DNA of 64,000 nucleotides from RGIG3077 sp964490175 (GCA_964490175.1 CAZBAI010000004.1:17460-81459); one strand, 5' to 3'. Positions 52,652 through 62,202 are shown, counted from the first letter of the stretch. Notes: generated from the letters alone by a model not told the origin. Numbers and translations: made by a program.

Positions 52652-53716
52652 CTATGCCGAAATCGATAAAAGCGCCTGAGCAATCGTGTTGCCTAAAAGC
52701 TCACCCGTATAGCTTGCCTGCTCAAATGAGTTTGCGGCGCTTCCGACCTCAATCGTCAGACTGCCCTGTGATATATCCTGATTATATTTGTTGTAATCAA
52801 ATTCAATCGCACGCATAAGATACGGATAAGCATATTCGGTTTGATTTTGAATAAGACAAGCTAAGCGCAAATTTTGCTTGTAATCGGGCATATTCATAGT
52901 TCCGTCATCACACCCGACAATGATTTTTGCCTGCGCCGCTTTTTGACCGTTAATCTCTACTATCGGGGCGATTCTCGTTCCGTCAAGCGCACTGATTGAA
53001 TCTCGATGTATATCCAGCACAACCTTGATTGTCGGATATTGCGAAATTATGCTTTTTGCACTTTGCGCACTGCGCTGATAACAGCCTGCATATGAGGGAG
53101 AATCGTAATACGCCGTGTCGTGTATCACGCCGATTCCGGCATTTTCAAGCTGCAAAGCAATTTCGTTGCCAATGGCAATCACATTGGCGCTGTCATCGGT
53201 TGTGCGGGCGTTTTGCTCGGTGTCATAACAATCGGCTTCGGCAAGCTCATAGCCCTCGGTTGTGTGCGTGTGCAAAATCAGCACCTGCGGTGAACCATCA
53301 AGGCTTATCGTAAAATCGGGCGCTAAGTTACTCTGCGCATAAACATATCGGTTTGTTTCTCTTGTGCGGTTTTCCACCTGCGCTCCGCTTATCAAATTTA
53401 CAAAAGCACTGCCGTCGCCACGGGCATAAGTCGTTTGGCGAATGGTTTGTTTTGTCTGGGTTTGTATTTCGCTATCTGAAGATTCGCTTTCGCTTACAAC
53501 ATAATCGTATCTGCCCGAAACCGAAATGTATTCCGATATGCTTACGCTTTCTTTTGAAGCGTTATCGCCCTCATTTTGCGGATTTGCCGAAACACCGGCA
53601 GGTATTTCTTTGTCTGTATCTTGACGCAATTGCATAACCGCACAGCCCGATAAGGCAACGGCGGCAATGCACATTAGGCTTAATGCCGCATTTGATAACC
53701 GTTTGCTCTGCTTCAC
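52652..53716 (-). CDS. spoIIP: stage II sporulation protein P
   Basis: 354 residues. SpoIIP is the amidase/endopeptidase of the DMP complex that thins septal peptidoglycan and drives engulfment. Catalytic-domain motifs are ILHTHTTEGY, LDIHRDS and the late GSLTIEVGSAANSFEQA. The N-terminal hydrophobic segment ends in LSGC, a possible lipobox, instead of the plain helix known in Bacillus. The start is a GTG with GGGAG 7 bases upstream. Confidence 0.95.
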   Translation of the reverse strand: MKQSKRLSNAALSLMCIAAVALSGCAVMQLRQDTDKEIPAGVSANPQNEGDNASKESVSISEYISVSGRYDYVVSESESSDSEIQTQTKQTIRQTTYARGDGSAFVNLISGAQVENRTRETNRYVYAQSNLAPDFTISLDGSPQVLILHTHTTEGYELAEADCYDTEQNARTTDDSANVIAIGNEIALQLENAGIGVIHDTAYYDSPSYAGCYQRSAQSAKSIISQYPTIKVVLDIHRDSISALDGTRIAPIVEINGQKAAQAKIIVGCDDGTMNMPDYKQNLRLACLIQNQTEYAYPYLMRAIEFDYNKYNQDISQGSLTIEVGSAANSFEQASYTGELLGNTIAQALLSISA

Positions 53717-53812
53717 ATAAATTCTCCCTTTTAATATGTCTTTATGTTGAAAATTTATTCACCGCATTACAAAAAAAGAACAAACGCCCATTGTGTGTAA
53801 AAGGAATTTGAA

Positions 53813-54631
53813 ATGAAATTTGTCATATTTTTCTTCATCGTATTGATATGCTATATTGTTTTTGAAAACATATTCATATTCAAAACAGTAATCAATATCA
53901 AAAAAGATAACGCACCGCAATTTTTTTGCGAAAAAAAAATTGCCTTTCTTTCGGATTTGCACATTAAAAATTCAAAGCTCAATTGCCGTATAATATTAAA
54001 GCGCCTGCAACGGTGCGGTGCGGATATGATTGTGATTTCCGGTGATTTTGTCAGCCGCCATATCAAAGATATCAAAACAGCCGAATGGATGCTTTGCAAG
54101 CTTTCAAAAACAGCGCCTACATATATCTGCATGGGTAATCATGAGCTGGATTTGAGCGACCAAAACTTTTTAAATTTAAAAAATGCCGCATTAAAATACG
54201 GCGTGTTTTTTCTTGATGACGATATTGCCGAGCTTGCGCCGAATGTTTTTTTGTGTGCGGCAAGCGCAAGCTCTAAGTGCTATCGAAACCCAAACGGCGG
54301 ATATAAAAATCTTGCCGATTATACTCTTGACGATATAAAAGCCGCATTGGGCGAAAAACAGGGATTTTGCCTGCTGCTTGCGCATAATCCTCTGTTTTTT
54401 GAAACTTATGTCGAATGGGGCGCAGATATTGTGCTTTGCGGACATATCCACGGCGGCTCGGTGCGAATACCGTTTGTATGCGGACTTCTCTCGCCGGAGC
54501 GCAAGTTTTTTCCGAAATATTCAAGCGGAGTATACACCAAGGGCAAAACCACAATGGTTGTTTCAAGAGGAATCGCAAAGTTTCGCATTTTTTCGCCAAA
54601 GCATATCATTTTTCTCAAAATTTCAAAGTAA
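53813..54631 (+). CDS. membrane-anchored metallophosphoesterase (YkuE/YaeI type)
   Basis: 272 residues. An N-terminal helix (FVIFFFIVLICYIVF) precedes a calcineurin-like domain. All metal-binding motifs are present: SDLHI, SGDFV, GNHEL, LLAHNP and GHIHGG. Family members act on lipid or nucleotide phosphates at the membrane, for example UDP-diacylglucosamine in YaeI relatives; the substrate here is unknown. It diverges from spoIIP. A ribosome site AAAGGAA precedes the ATG. Confidence 0.93.
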   Translation: MKFVIFFFIVLICYIVFENIFIFKTVINIKKDNAPQFFCEKKIAFLSDLHIKNSKLNCRIILKRLQRCGADMIVISGDFVSRHIKDIKTAEWMLCKLSKTAPTYICMGNHELDLSDQNFLNLKNAALKYGVFFLDDDIAELAPNVFLCAASASSKCYRNPNGGYKNLADYTLDDIKAALGEKQGFCLLLAHNPLFFETYVEWGADIVLCGHIHGGSVRIPFVCGLLSPERKFFPKYSSGVYTKGKTTMVVSRGIAKFRIFSPKHIIFLKISK

Positions 54632-54702
54632 AAGAATAAATCAAACCCTTTTCGGCAACAATAACTTTTGAAAAGAAACGTAAAAAGGGGATTTGCTGTT
54701 TT

Positions 54703-55146
54703 ATGAGAATTTCAAAGAAAGAATATGACGAAATGACAAAAAAAGCTTCGCCGGCTTCAAAAAGCTACATCAATATTCCGTGTGCTTTTGCCGTTGGCGG
54801 TGTGATTTGCGTTATCGGCGAATTTTTAAACGAGATTTTTGCATTTTACGGTTTTGAGGAAACTCAAAGCGCTGCGTATACATCAATAATTTTAGTTGCA
54901 CTTAGCGCTGTTTTGACCGCCTTTGGTCTATATGAGCGCATGGCAAAGCACGCAGGCGCAGGAACGCTGGTGCCGATTACGGGATTTGCAAACGCCGTGG
55001 TTTCGCCGGCTTTGGAGTTTAAAGCAGAAGGATTTGTGTTGGGCGTCGGCGCAAAGGTGTTTTCAATCGCAGGCCCTGTAATTTTATACGGCGTCGGCGC
55101 AGGCGTTCTCTATGGGATTATATACTGGATAACCAAGCTGTTTTAA
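54703..55146 (+). CDS. spoVAC: stage V sporulation protein AC
   Basis: 147 residues, normal SpoVAC length, with four or five membrane helices. Family signatures are YINIPCAFAVGGVICVIGE, GAGTLVPITGFANAVV and SPALEFKAEGFVLGVGAK in pieces. SpoVAC is part of the channel that loads and releases dipicolinic acid in spores and acts as a tension-gated pore in Bacillus. The usual partners spoVAD and spoVAE are not beside it. Confidence 0.96.
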   Translation: MRISKKEYDEMTKKASPASKSYINIPCAFAVGGVICVIGEFLNEIFAFYGFEETQSAAYTSIILVALSAVLTAFGLYERMAKHAGAGTLVPITGFANAVVSPALEFKAEGFVLGVGAKVFSIAGPVILYGVGAGVLYGIIYWITKLF

Positions 55147-55156
55147 AACAAAAATC

Positions 55157-55182
55157 AAGGGCGGATACGGCTATCCGCCCTT
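55157..55182 (+). terminator. terminator after spoVAC
   Basis: A perfect 11-bp stem (AAGGGCGGATA and complement) with a 4-base loop, followed by only a few T residues. Confidence 0.78.
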
Positions 55183-55205
55183 TCAAAGAAAGGAAGCTAC
55201 ATAAA

Positions 55206-55697
55206 ATGCTGACTGAAATTTTATCACGAAATACCTGTGCAAAATGCAAACTCTGCTGCGTTTTTGACCGCTATGACCTGTGGGAAACACCGAGTATCGA
55301 AAACGAACTGAAAGAATATATACGGCAAAATGTTGACGGTAATATCGAATATATTCCAAAGGGCGATATGTGGATTTTCAAGATGAAAGAATCAAGCGAT
55401 GGGCTTTACCGTTGCCCTATGCTGACGGAGAGCGGCTGTATTTTAGGCACAAAAAAGCCGTTTGAGTGCGCAATTTGGCCATATCGCATAATGGAGGTTG
55501 AAGGCAGACGTGCAATTTCGATTGCGCCCATCTGCGAAAGCATAAACGCTTTGCCGCTGAGCACCGTTTTATCGTTTGCAAAGAAAATCGCCTTGAAAAT
55601 TTTCGATTATGCCGATAAAAATCCCGATATCGTCAAGCCCTATGACGGAACATATCCCGTGCTGTTTTTTGAAAGCGACTTTAAAAAAGAAAATTGA
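55206..55697 (+). CDS. YkgJ-type cysteine-cluster protein
   Basis: 163 residues with the CxxCxxCC cluster near the start (CAKCKLCCVF) and further Cys in YRCPML, SGCILG, PFECAIWP and APICES. The family binds an Fe-S cluster or zinc and is of unknown enzymatic role. AAAGGAAG precedes the ATG. Its last 17 bases overlap the convergent small gene. Confidence 0.88.
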   Translation: MLTEILSRNTCAKCKLCCVFDRYDLWETPSIENELKEYIRQNVDGNIEYIPKGDMWIFKMKESSDGLYRCPMLTESGCILGTKKPFECAIWPYRIMEVEGRRAISIAPICESINALPLSTVLSFAKKIALKIFDYADKNPDIVKPYDGTYPVLFFESDFKKEN

Positions 55698-55941
55698 CGC
55701 AAACAGCATAAGCTATACCGAATCCGCAGCCTGCCGCAAATGCGATGAGCAGAGCTTTTGCGATGACTATGCGGCTTTTTTGCGGTGATATTATTCTTGA
55801 AACATAGTGCTGAGCTTCTCTTGCAAGCGCCTTTGACGAAAAATCACGCATTGACGGCTTGACATACAGCACCGCTTTATCGAAAAAAGCGCTGTTTGTG
55901 CTGTTTATTTCAATGATTTGTTTGTTTACGCCTTTTATCAT
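55681..55941 (-). CDS. small tail-anchored membrane protein
   Basis: 86 residues. A soluble front (IEINSTNSAFFDKAVLYVKP, SSKALAREAQHYVSRI) is followed by a C-terminal helix (IAKALLIAFAAGCGFGIAYAV). The ATG at 55941 follows GAGGAG. No family recognised; convergent overlap with the Cys-cluster gene. Confidence 0.65.
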   Translation of the reverse strand: MIKGVNKQIIEINSTNSAFFDKAVLYVKPSMRDFSSKALAREAQHYVSRIISPQKSRIVIAKALLIAFAAGCGFGIAYAVCVNFLF

Positions 55942-56240
55942 ATTGCCGCTCTCCTCGCAAATCAACTTTATCGGCATTTAAAGCAAAGCAAATTGTTTTT
56001 TGCATTGCAAATCTGCACTTGGGTTATTATTGTCAACTTTTTTGCGTATATACATTTTGTAATAAATTTGGGCAAAATTTAAATTTCAGCGGCATTTTTT
56101 ACGTCAGATTCAACCGGTTTTGTTGAAAACTCAGTTGAAAACGTTGAAAGTCGCATAAATCGGCAATCCGCTTTCGCACGCTAAATGTTGAAAAATAATA
56201 TACTCTGAGTAAGTGCTTACCGCTGACAAAAAAACAAAAA

Positions 56241-56270
56241 TGCTCCGTTTTAAATATATAAAACGGAGCA
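56241..56270 (-). terminator. terminator after gdhA
   Basis: Perfect 12-bp arms TGCTCCGTTTTA/TAAAACGGAGCA are followed on the minus strand by TTTTTGTTTTTTT. The rest of the 359-base gap 55942-56300 is AT-rich with no gene that I can support. Confidence 0.9.
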
Positions 56271-56300
56271 TAAATTTTGAATGAATTTAAAAGCTACAGA

Positions 56301-57653
56301 TTAGCAAACGCCCTGCCACTTCATAGCTTCGGCAACCTTGAGGAAACCTGCGATGTTAGCACCGGCAACAAGGTCGCCCTCCATGCCGTATTCCTTAGCA
56401 GCCTCGTAGGAAGCTTTGTAGATATTCTTCATGATTGATTTGAGCTTTTCGTCAACTTCTTCGGCTGTCCAGCTGTAACGCATAGAGTTTTGTGACATTT
56501 CAAGTCCGGAAACCGCAACGCCGCCGGCATTTACTGCCTTTGAGGGAGCAACTACCACGCCGTTTGCCTTGAGATATGCAACAGCTTCGTTTGTTGTAGG
56601 CATATTGGCAACCTCAACATAATATTTAACGCCGTTTGCAACAATCTTTTCAGCCTCTGCCATGCCAACTTCGTTTTGTGTAGCGCAAGGCATGATAATA
56701 TCTGCCTTAACACCCCAAGGCTTTTCGCCGGGGAAGAAAGGAACGCCGAATTTGTCGGCATAATCCTGAACCTTATCTCTGCATGAAGCACGCATTTCAA
56801 GAAGGAAGTTGACCTTTTCTTCTGTGGAAATACCGTCTTCGTCATAGATATATCCGTCGGGGCCGGAGATTGTTACAACCTTGCCGCCAAGCTCATTGAC
56901 CTTTTTAACAGTACCCCAAGCAACATTTCCGAAACCGGAAATTGCAAAAGTTTTGCCCTTAACATCTTCACCGAAAGATTTGAGCATTTCAACTGTATAA
57001 TATACAGCGCCGTAGCCGGTAGCCTCGGGACGGATAAGAGAACCGCCGCAGGTAATATCCTTACCTGTCAAAACGCCTGTAAATTCGTTGCGAAGTCTCT
57101 TATACTGACCGAACATATAACCGATTTCCCTTGCGCCTGTACCGATATCACCTGCGGGAACGTCGGTGTCGGGACCGATGTGCTTGGAAAGCTCTGTCAT
57201 AAAGCTCTGGCAGAAGCGCATAACCTCAGCGTCTGATTTGCCCTTGGGGTCAAAGTCGGAACCGCCCTTGCCGCCGCCCATGGGAAGACCTGTAAGACTG
57301 TTCTTAAAAGTCTGCTCGAAGCCGAGGAACTTGATAACTGAAATATTTACGGAAGGATGAAGTCTGATTCCGCCCTTATAAGGACCGATTGCGGAATTGA
57401 ACTGCACTCTGAAGCCTCTGTTTACCTGAACCTTGCCGTTGTCATCAACCCAGGGAACTCTGAACATAACCTGTCTTTCAGGCTCGACCATTCTGTCAAC
57501 TACGCCTGCGGCTACAAGGTCGGGTCTTCTTTCAATAACGGGCTCAATACTTTCAAAGACCTCGCTTACTGTCTGAAGAAATTCGGGCTCGTTGGCGTTT
57601 CTTTGACAAACTTTGTCATAAACGCCCTGTAAGTATTCGTTCTTGAATGCCAT
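56301..57653 (-). CDS. gdhA: glutamate dehydrogenase (hexameric, probably NADP-dependent)
   Basis: 450 residues. The enzyme interconverts 2-oxoglutarate plus ammonium with glutamate. Catalytic and binding motifs are GPYKGGIRLHPSVN, the active Lys in GLPMGGGKGGSDFDP, PAGDIGTGAREIG, and the dinucleotide loop SGFGNVAWGT. The start at 57653 follows GGAGG 8 bases upstream; a TTG at 57668 overlaps that site. It is normally the main ammonium-assimilating enzyme of ruminococci. Confidence 0.97.
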   Translation of the reverse strand: MAFKNEYLQGVYDKVCQRNANEPEFLQTVSEVFESIEPVIERRPDLVAAGVVDRMVEPERQVMFRVPWVDDNGKVQVNRGFRVQFNSAIGPYKGGIRLHPSVNISVIKFLGFEQTFKNSLTGLPMGGGKGGSDFDPKGKSDAEVMRFCQSFMTELSKHIGPDTDVPAGDIGTGAREIGYMFGQYKRLRNEFTGVLTGKDITCGGSLIRPEATGYGAVYYTVEMLKSFGEDVKGKTFAISGFGNVAWGTVKKVNELGGKVVTISGPDGYIYDEDGISTEEKVNFLLEMRASCRDKVQDYADKFGVPFFPGEKPWGVKADIIMPCATQNEVGMAEAEKIVANGVKYYVEVANMPTTNEAVAYLKANGVVVAPSKAVNAGGVAVSGLEMSQNSMRYSWTAEEVDEKLKSIMKNIYKASYEAAKEYGMEGDLVAGANIAGFLKVAEAMKWQGVC

Positions 57654-57789
57654 ATTGGTATCCTCCAAAAATATAGATTGCCGAAAACAACAAACGCCGA
57701 CCTGACCTATTTAAGAAGAAAACGCATAACATCCTCTATGGGTCTGAATCGGACGAGATGCCCTATTCGGTTGCGTGATTAGTATAGCA
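57654..57789 (-). promoter_or_regulatory. gdhA promoter and 120-base leader
   Basis: An extended -10 box (TGCTATACT, minus strand 57789-57781) gives a leader of about 120 bases. The leader can pair weakly (GCATCT/AGGATG) but matches no riboswitch I know. Confidence 0.5.
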
Positions 57790-57967
57790 CACAACTGTTA
57801 TCAAAATGTTGCCGTCAAATTAACAATTCATTTCTGACACGATTTTTTTTGAACGAAATTTTTTTGCTATTTTCTCGATTTTTCGTATATTTTTGATAGT
57901 AGAGCGAAAACAGGAATGTTATTTTTTTAACAAGGTATAAAATTTGAAAAAAATCACGTTTTAAGCA

Positions 57968-57995
57968 TTGACAAACCTAAAAAAAACAGTATACT
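57968..57995 (+). promoter_or_regulatory. promoter of purA
   Basis: TTGACA (57968-57973) and TATACT (57990-57995) are 16 bases apart, about 95 bases before the ATG. The 437-base gap between gdhA and purA holds only these two promoters and AT-rich DNA. Confidence 0.75.
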
Positions 57996-58090
57996 TAAAT
58001 ATGGTGTGCGCTGAAATTTAAAAGCACCGCCAAGCGCCGCAAAAAGCAAATACAGCGGCATATACAAAAAAACAGGGGGACTGAAAATCT

Positions 58091-59365
58091 ATGGTAACCG
58101 CAATTGTCGGAGGAAACTGGGGCGACGAGGGCAAAGGCAAGATGACTGACCTTTTTGCCGATAAGGCAGATGTCGTAATCAGATTTCAAGGCGGTGCAAA
58201 CGCCGGTCACACTATAATCAACAAGTACGGTAAATTCGTGCTTCATATACTTCCTTCGGGCGTGTTTCACAGCACGACCGTAAACATCATCGGTATGGGA
58301 GCGGCTTTTAACTATGACTGCTTCTTCAAAGAACTTTCGGAGCTTAAAGAGGGCGGCGTGCCCGACCCCGATATCAGAATTTCCGACAGGGCGCAGTTTG
58401 TAATGCCCTACCATATTCTTTTTGACAAGCTTGAAGAAAAGCGCCTCGGAAAGAACAGCTTCGGTTCAACACAATCGGGCATTGCGCCGTTTTATTCGGA
58501 TAAAGCATTGAAAATCGGCTTCCAGATTTCCGAGCTTTACGGCGAAGGTCTGAAAGACCGTGTTGAGAGAGTATGCGAAGTAAAAAATGCATATATCGAC
58601 GCAATCTACGAGGGTGCCGAGCATATAGATTCCGAAAAGCTTTATCAGTGGCTGCTTAAATGCGCCGAGGATCTTAAACCTTATGTATTTGACGAGGCAT
58701 ATTTCATCAACGATGCGCTTAAAGAGGGCAAAAGCATTCTTTTAGAGGGTCAGCTCGGTGCGCTTCGTGACACTTCCAACGGTATATATCCTTTTGTCAC
58801 ATCATCTTCGACGCTTGCCGGCTTTGGCTCGGTGGGCGCTTGCATCCCTCCTTATGAGATAAAGAAAATCATCACGGTTGTAAAAGCTTATTCTTCATGC
58901 GTCGGCGCAGGACCTTTCGTTTCCGAGATTTTCGGTGACGAGGCGGAAACCTTGCGCAAGTGCGGCGGCAGTGCCGGCGAATACGGTGCAACAACCGGCA
59001 GACCGAGAAGAATGGGCTGGTTTGACGCTGTTGCGACAAGATACGGCTGTATGCTTCAAGGTGCGACAGATGTTGCGCTTTCTATCATCGATGTTTTGGG
59101 ATATCTTGATAAGATACCGGTTTGCGTCGGATATGAAATCGACGGCGAAGTTACCGACCGTTTCCCTACATACGACAAGCTTATTAAAGCAAAGCCCGTT
59201 TATGAATATTGCGACGGCTGGAAAACAGACATCACCGGAATCAGAAATTATGATGATTTGCCCGAAAACTGTCGCAAATATATTGAATTTGTCGAGAGCA
59301 AAATCGGATATCCGATTACAATGGTTTCCAACGGACCTGACAAAAACGATATCATTTACAGATGA
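58091..59365 (+). CDS. purA: adenylosuccinate synthase
   Basis: 424 residues. The enzyme joins IMP and aspartate with GTP in the first step from IMP to AMP. Motifs include GGNWGDEGKGKMTD (GTP loop and catalytic Asp), the catalytic His in GGANAGHTI, QSGIAPFYSDK and GATTGRPRRMGWFD. AGGGGG lies about 10 bases upstream of the ATG. It is transcribed alone. Confidence 0.97.
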   Translation: MVTAIVGGNWGDEGKGKMTDLFADKADVVIRFQGGANAGHTIINKYGKFVLHILPSGVFHSTTVNIIGMGAAFNYDCFFKELSELKEGGVPDPDIRISDRAQFVMPYHILFDKLEEKRLGKNSFGSTQSGIAPFYSDKALKIGFQISELYGEGLKDRVERVCEVKNAYIDAIYEGAEHIDSEKLYQWLLKCAEDLKPYVFDEAYFINDALKEGKSILLEGQLGALRDTSNGIYPFVTSSSTLAGFGSVGACIPPYEIKKIITVVKAYSSCVGAGPFVSEIFGDEAETLRKCGGSAGEYGATTGRPRRMGWFDAVATRYGCMLQGATDVALSIIDVLGYLDKIPVCVGYEIDGEVTDRFPTYDKLIKAKPVYEYCDGWKTDITGIRNYDDLPENCRKYIEFVESKIGYPITMVSNGPDKNDIIYR

Positions 59366-59369
59366 TTTT

Positions 59370-59407
59370 AAAGCCGAGCCTGCATTTTTTGAATGCGACT
59401 CGGCTTT
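59370..59407 (+). terminator. terminator after purA
   Basis: AAAGCCGAG/CTCGGCTTT arms with an inner GCATT/AATGC helix, followed by GTTTATTT. Confidence 0.88.
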
Positions 59408-59426
59408 GTTTATTTAAGTGTATATC

Positions 59427-59472
59427 AAAAGCTTTCCTGCGGTATTGCAAAAACACCGTGGGAAAGCTTTTT
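59427..59472. terminator. second terminator between purA and cellulase 3
   Basis: AAAAGCTTTCC/GGAAAGCTTTT arms with an inner CGGT/ACCG helix. It lies 17 bases past the cellulase 3 stop and probably serves that gene. Confidence 0.82.
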
Positions 59473-59488
59473 GTTTTAGTGATTTACA

Positions 59489-61549
59489 TTACTTGTTTTC
59501 AACGGGGAATGAAGTGATAACTTTCAGTGCATATCTTGTGATTATGGTAGCGTCAATGGAATTTAGACTGCCATCACCGTTTACATCACAGCGTGACTGC
59601 GCCTCATCGGAAAGGGTAAGACCTTTTAAGGCGCACCTTGTCACCATAGTCGCATCAATCGAATTGACGATTCCGTCACCGTTGGCGTCACCGTAAAGAA
59701 CATCTGTTTCCGACAAGACATCATATACAGCGGTGATAACAACGGCACTTTCGGGCATTGTAAAGCTGTATGTTCCGCCGGATTCACTAAACGAAACGGC
59801 ATTGCCCGAAGCGGTTTTTACGGTAATTTCAGGTTCGCCGACTGCGTTTTGCGCCGCAGTAACAGTGAATGTTACAACATCGCCGCATTTTGCTTTTGAT
59901 GCGGAAAGTGAAATTTCGCAGTTTTCGCCCGTTGCCGCAACGTTGTAGCTTGAAGCGGCGCTTCCGTCGATGATAACAGGACTGCCCGCCTTGTCAAGAA
60001 CAGTTCCTCCGTCAAGATTGCTGCCCTCGGTGGTTGCATAATCGGTGTAATATTCATTCAGCGAAAGTCCGTTAGCGCCGAGAGCGGTTTGGTGATCAAG
60101 CCCGATATATTTGCCTGTATTTTGAGTTTGCCAAAGCGATTCTTCAAACAAAGAATATTTGTCGTCATCCCAAGTGATAAAATCGTAGCCCAAAAGTCCG
60201 CCCGTATCGCCGGAATTGGGGTTTAAACACCAAAACGTATGACTGATGTGATTGTCAATCATATAATCACGCAAAAGCGTCATCCATTTTTGGTTTTTAT
60301 CGCCGTCCATATGTCCGCCCCATTCGCCGATAAGCAAGGGAGCGATATTTTCTTCAACGATATATGCCCATGTATCATACCAATAATCGTCAAGCAAGGT
60401 TTGCGTGGTGAAGTCTTTATCAAACCATGTTTGCGCATAAACCGACGGGCCGTAATCATGAGGAGAATATACAATTTGGCTTGTGCCCGAATCGGGAACG
60501 ATGGGATAATCCCTCACGCCTCTCAAATTTCCGCCCCACCATGCGCCGTACCAAGGCGAATCTTCAGCCGAAGCATTCCAAATATCGGCGGTATCATATG
60601 TATACCCAAGCTCTGTTTTCGGATACTGCTCAACACCCTCGACAAAAATCAGCGCATTCGGATTTACGGCTAAAATCGAATTTGCACACTCCGTTGCGGA
60701 ATAAGCCCAGTTATTCTTCAATTCGGTGCCGTCCCATCTCGCAATACTGTCAGGGCAGGTTGTTCCGTCATATCCTCGTTTTCCGTGAGGTTCGTTTTTC
60801 AAATCATAGCCGATAATCGTGTCATCATTTGAGTATTTGTCGGCAAGCCATGTTATGGAGTCTATCCACATATCCCATGTAATTTCTTCGCCCGAAAAAG
60901 CGCCTGTTGCCATGCCGCCGCTATCGGAAGCCGAACTTTCGTAATACCACAAATTATAGTTGTGACCGGAATTGTGCGCCGCAGGGCTGTGCACGTCAAT
61001 CATAACCTTTAAGCCGTATTGCTTGCACTTTTGCATAATAACATCAAAGATTTCCATGCTGTTTTTAACGGTTTTTCCGTCCTCTAAGACAAAATCCTTA
61101 TTGATGTTTACATATGCGCCCGCCGGAGTAACACTGCCGTCTTCGCCGACAATATCCGTTGGCGGATTATAGCCTGCGTTCACACTTGAAACTTCAAGTG
61201 GCTCGCCTTCGCTCCAAGATACAAGCAATTCTGTGGATATCGGCATACGAATCAGATTTATGCCGTGGTCTGCAACAGCGGCAAGAAAATCATCACAGTC
61301 TGCGGCATAAAGCCCATGGGCAAGATTTTCCGTGCAGTTAAAGCCAAACCAGTTTGCACCCGTCAGCCAAACCTCGTTTCCGTTAATGTCATAAAGCCTG
61401 CTGCCCTCGGCGTGAAGCCAGTCATCACAGGTATCGTCAACGGTTGAAGCCGCAGCCGCAATATCGGGCTGTGCCGGCAATGAAAGCCCCAATGCCGCTA
61501 TCATCGACAGCGCCGTTGCACCGGCAAGCATTCTCTTCGGTGTTTTCAA
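59489..61549 (-). CDS. secreted GH5 endoglucanase with C-terminal dockerin (cellulase 3)
   Basis: 686 residues. A signal peptide (MKTPKRMLAGATALSMIAA..., about 35 residues) is followed by a GH5 domain (about 40-500) with acid/base Glu253 (DLKNEPHG) and nucleophile Glu409 (LLIGEWGG). A beta-sandwich module (about 540-615) and a C-terminal dockerin (about 620-680: GDANGDGIVNSIDA and DVNGDGSLNSIDA) follow. The start is taken as TTG 61549 because GGAGGAG precedes it by about 6 bases; an ATG at 61570 lies upstream of that site. The dockerin is more canonical than those of cellulases 1 and 2, and the catalytic domain is of a different GH5 subgroup. Confidence 0.94.
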   Translation of the reverse strand: MKTPKRMLAGATALSMIAALGLSLPAQPDIAAAASTVDDTCDDWLHAEGSRLYDINGNEVWLTGANWFGFNCTENLAHGLYAADCDDFLAAVADHGINLIRMPISTELLVSWSEGEPLEVSSVNAGYNPPTDIVGEDGSVTPAGAYVNINKDFVLEDGKTVKNSMEIFDVIMQKCKQYGLKVMIDVHSPAAHNSGHNYNLWYYESSASDSGGMATGAFSGEEITWDMWIDSITWLADKYSNDDTIIGYDLKNEPHGKRGYDGTTCPDSIARWDGTELKNNWAYSATECANSILAVNPNALIFVEGVEQYPKTELGYTYDTADIWNASAEDSPWYGAWWGGNLRGVRDYPIVPDSGTSQIVYSPHDYGPSVYAQTWFDKDFTTQTLLDDYWYDTWAYIVEENIAPLLIGEWGGHMDGDKNQKWMTLLRDYMIDNHISHTFWCLNPNSGDTGGLLGYDFITWDDDKYSLFEESLWQTQNTGKYIGLDHQTALGANGLSLNEYYTDYATTEGSNLDGGTVLDKAGSPVIIDGSAASSYNVAATGENCEISLSASKAKCGDVVTFTVTAAQNAVGEPEITVKTASGNAVSFSESGGTYSFTMPESAVVITAVYDVLSETDVLYGDANGDGIVNSIDATMVTRCALKGLTLSDEAQSRCDVNGDGSLNSIDATIITRYALKVITSFPVENK

Positions 61550-61598
61550 AAAAATCTCCTCCTTATTCATTGAAAATATTCGATATATAAACAAATTT

Positions 61599-61627
61599 AT
61601 TGTACCACAAAAGCCGATTTCGGTCAA
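61599..61627 (-). promoter_or_regulatory. promoter of cellulase 3
   Basis: On the minus strand TTGACC (61627-61622) and TACAAT (61604-61599) are 17 bases apart. No cre-like site is visible nearby, unlike cellulases 1 and 2. Confidence 0.75.
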
Positions 61628-61680
61628 GTGCTTTTTGTATATTCTGTATGATTTTTATTCACTGCCGTTCTTTAAACTTG

Positions 61681-62202
61681 TCACAGAGTTATCCAGTAGC
61701 GTTTCAGCCTTACATTCGGGTGCAGCTCGCTTACGCCCTCAAATTCAAGCTCGCCGCCGCAGCTTTTAATAACGGCGTCGGAAGCCTTATTTTTCGCATC
61801 GCACGAAACCATAACTTTTTCAAAGCCCATTTGCCGTGCAACATCAAGCCCCAAAGCAAGTTGAAGCTTGCCCAAGCCCTTATTTCTTTCGCTCGGGCGA
61901 ATGCCGTATCCGATATGACCGCCGAAAAGCCGCAGTTCGGTCGTGAGATAATGCCTGATGTGGAATCCGCCGTAGATTCTTCCCGTTTCATCGGTCAATA
62001 TATAAAGCGAAGCCGGCGCTAATTGCGCAGGCGTGGTTTCGGCGTTTTCATATTGCTTTAAAATCGAAAGAAACGTTTCAAAATGCGGCGAATACCAGCA
62101 CATAATGCTCGGAACAATACTCTCGTCGGTCATTTCCCATTCGTTCATCATATCGATAAATTCGTCCCTATCGCTTAAATCGGGCTTTTTCAGATAATAC
62201 AT
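61681..62202 (-). CDS. GNAT family N-acetyltransferase
   Basis: 173 residues. The acetyl-CoA loop is GYGIRPSERNKGLGK, followed by LALGLDVARQMGFEKVMVSCDAKN and the terminal DAVIKSCGGELEFEG, typical of RimJ/YitI-like enzymes. AAGGAG precedes the ATG at 62202 by 8 bases. Substrate is unknown. Confidence 0.9.
   Translation of the reverse strand: MYYLKKPDLSDRDEFIDMMNEWEMTDESIVPSIMCWYSPHFETFLSILKQYENAETTPAQLAPASLYILTDETGRIYGGFHIRHYLTTELRLFGGHIGYGIRPSERNKGLGKLQLALGLDVARQMGFEKVMVSCDAKNKASDAVIKSCGGELEFEGVSELHPNVRLKRYWITL

Noticed and set aside
57654..57789. Glutamine or other riboswitch in the gdhA leader
   Set aside because: The leader is long enough, but I find neither the conserved glnA-motif strings nor a convincing anti-terminator pair.
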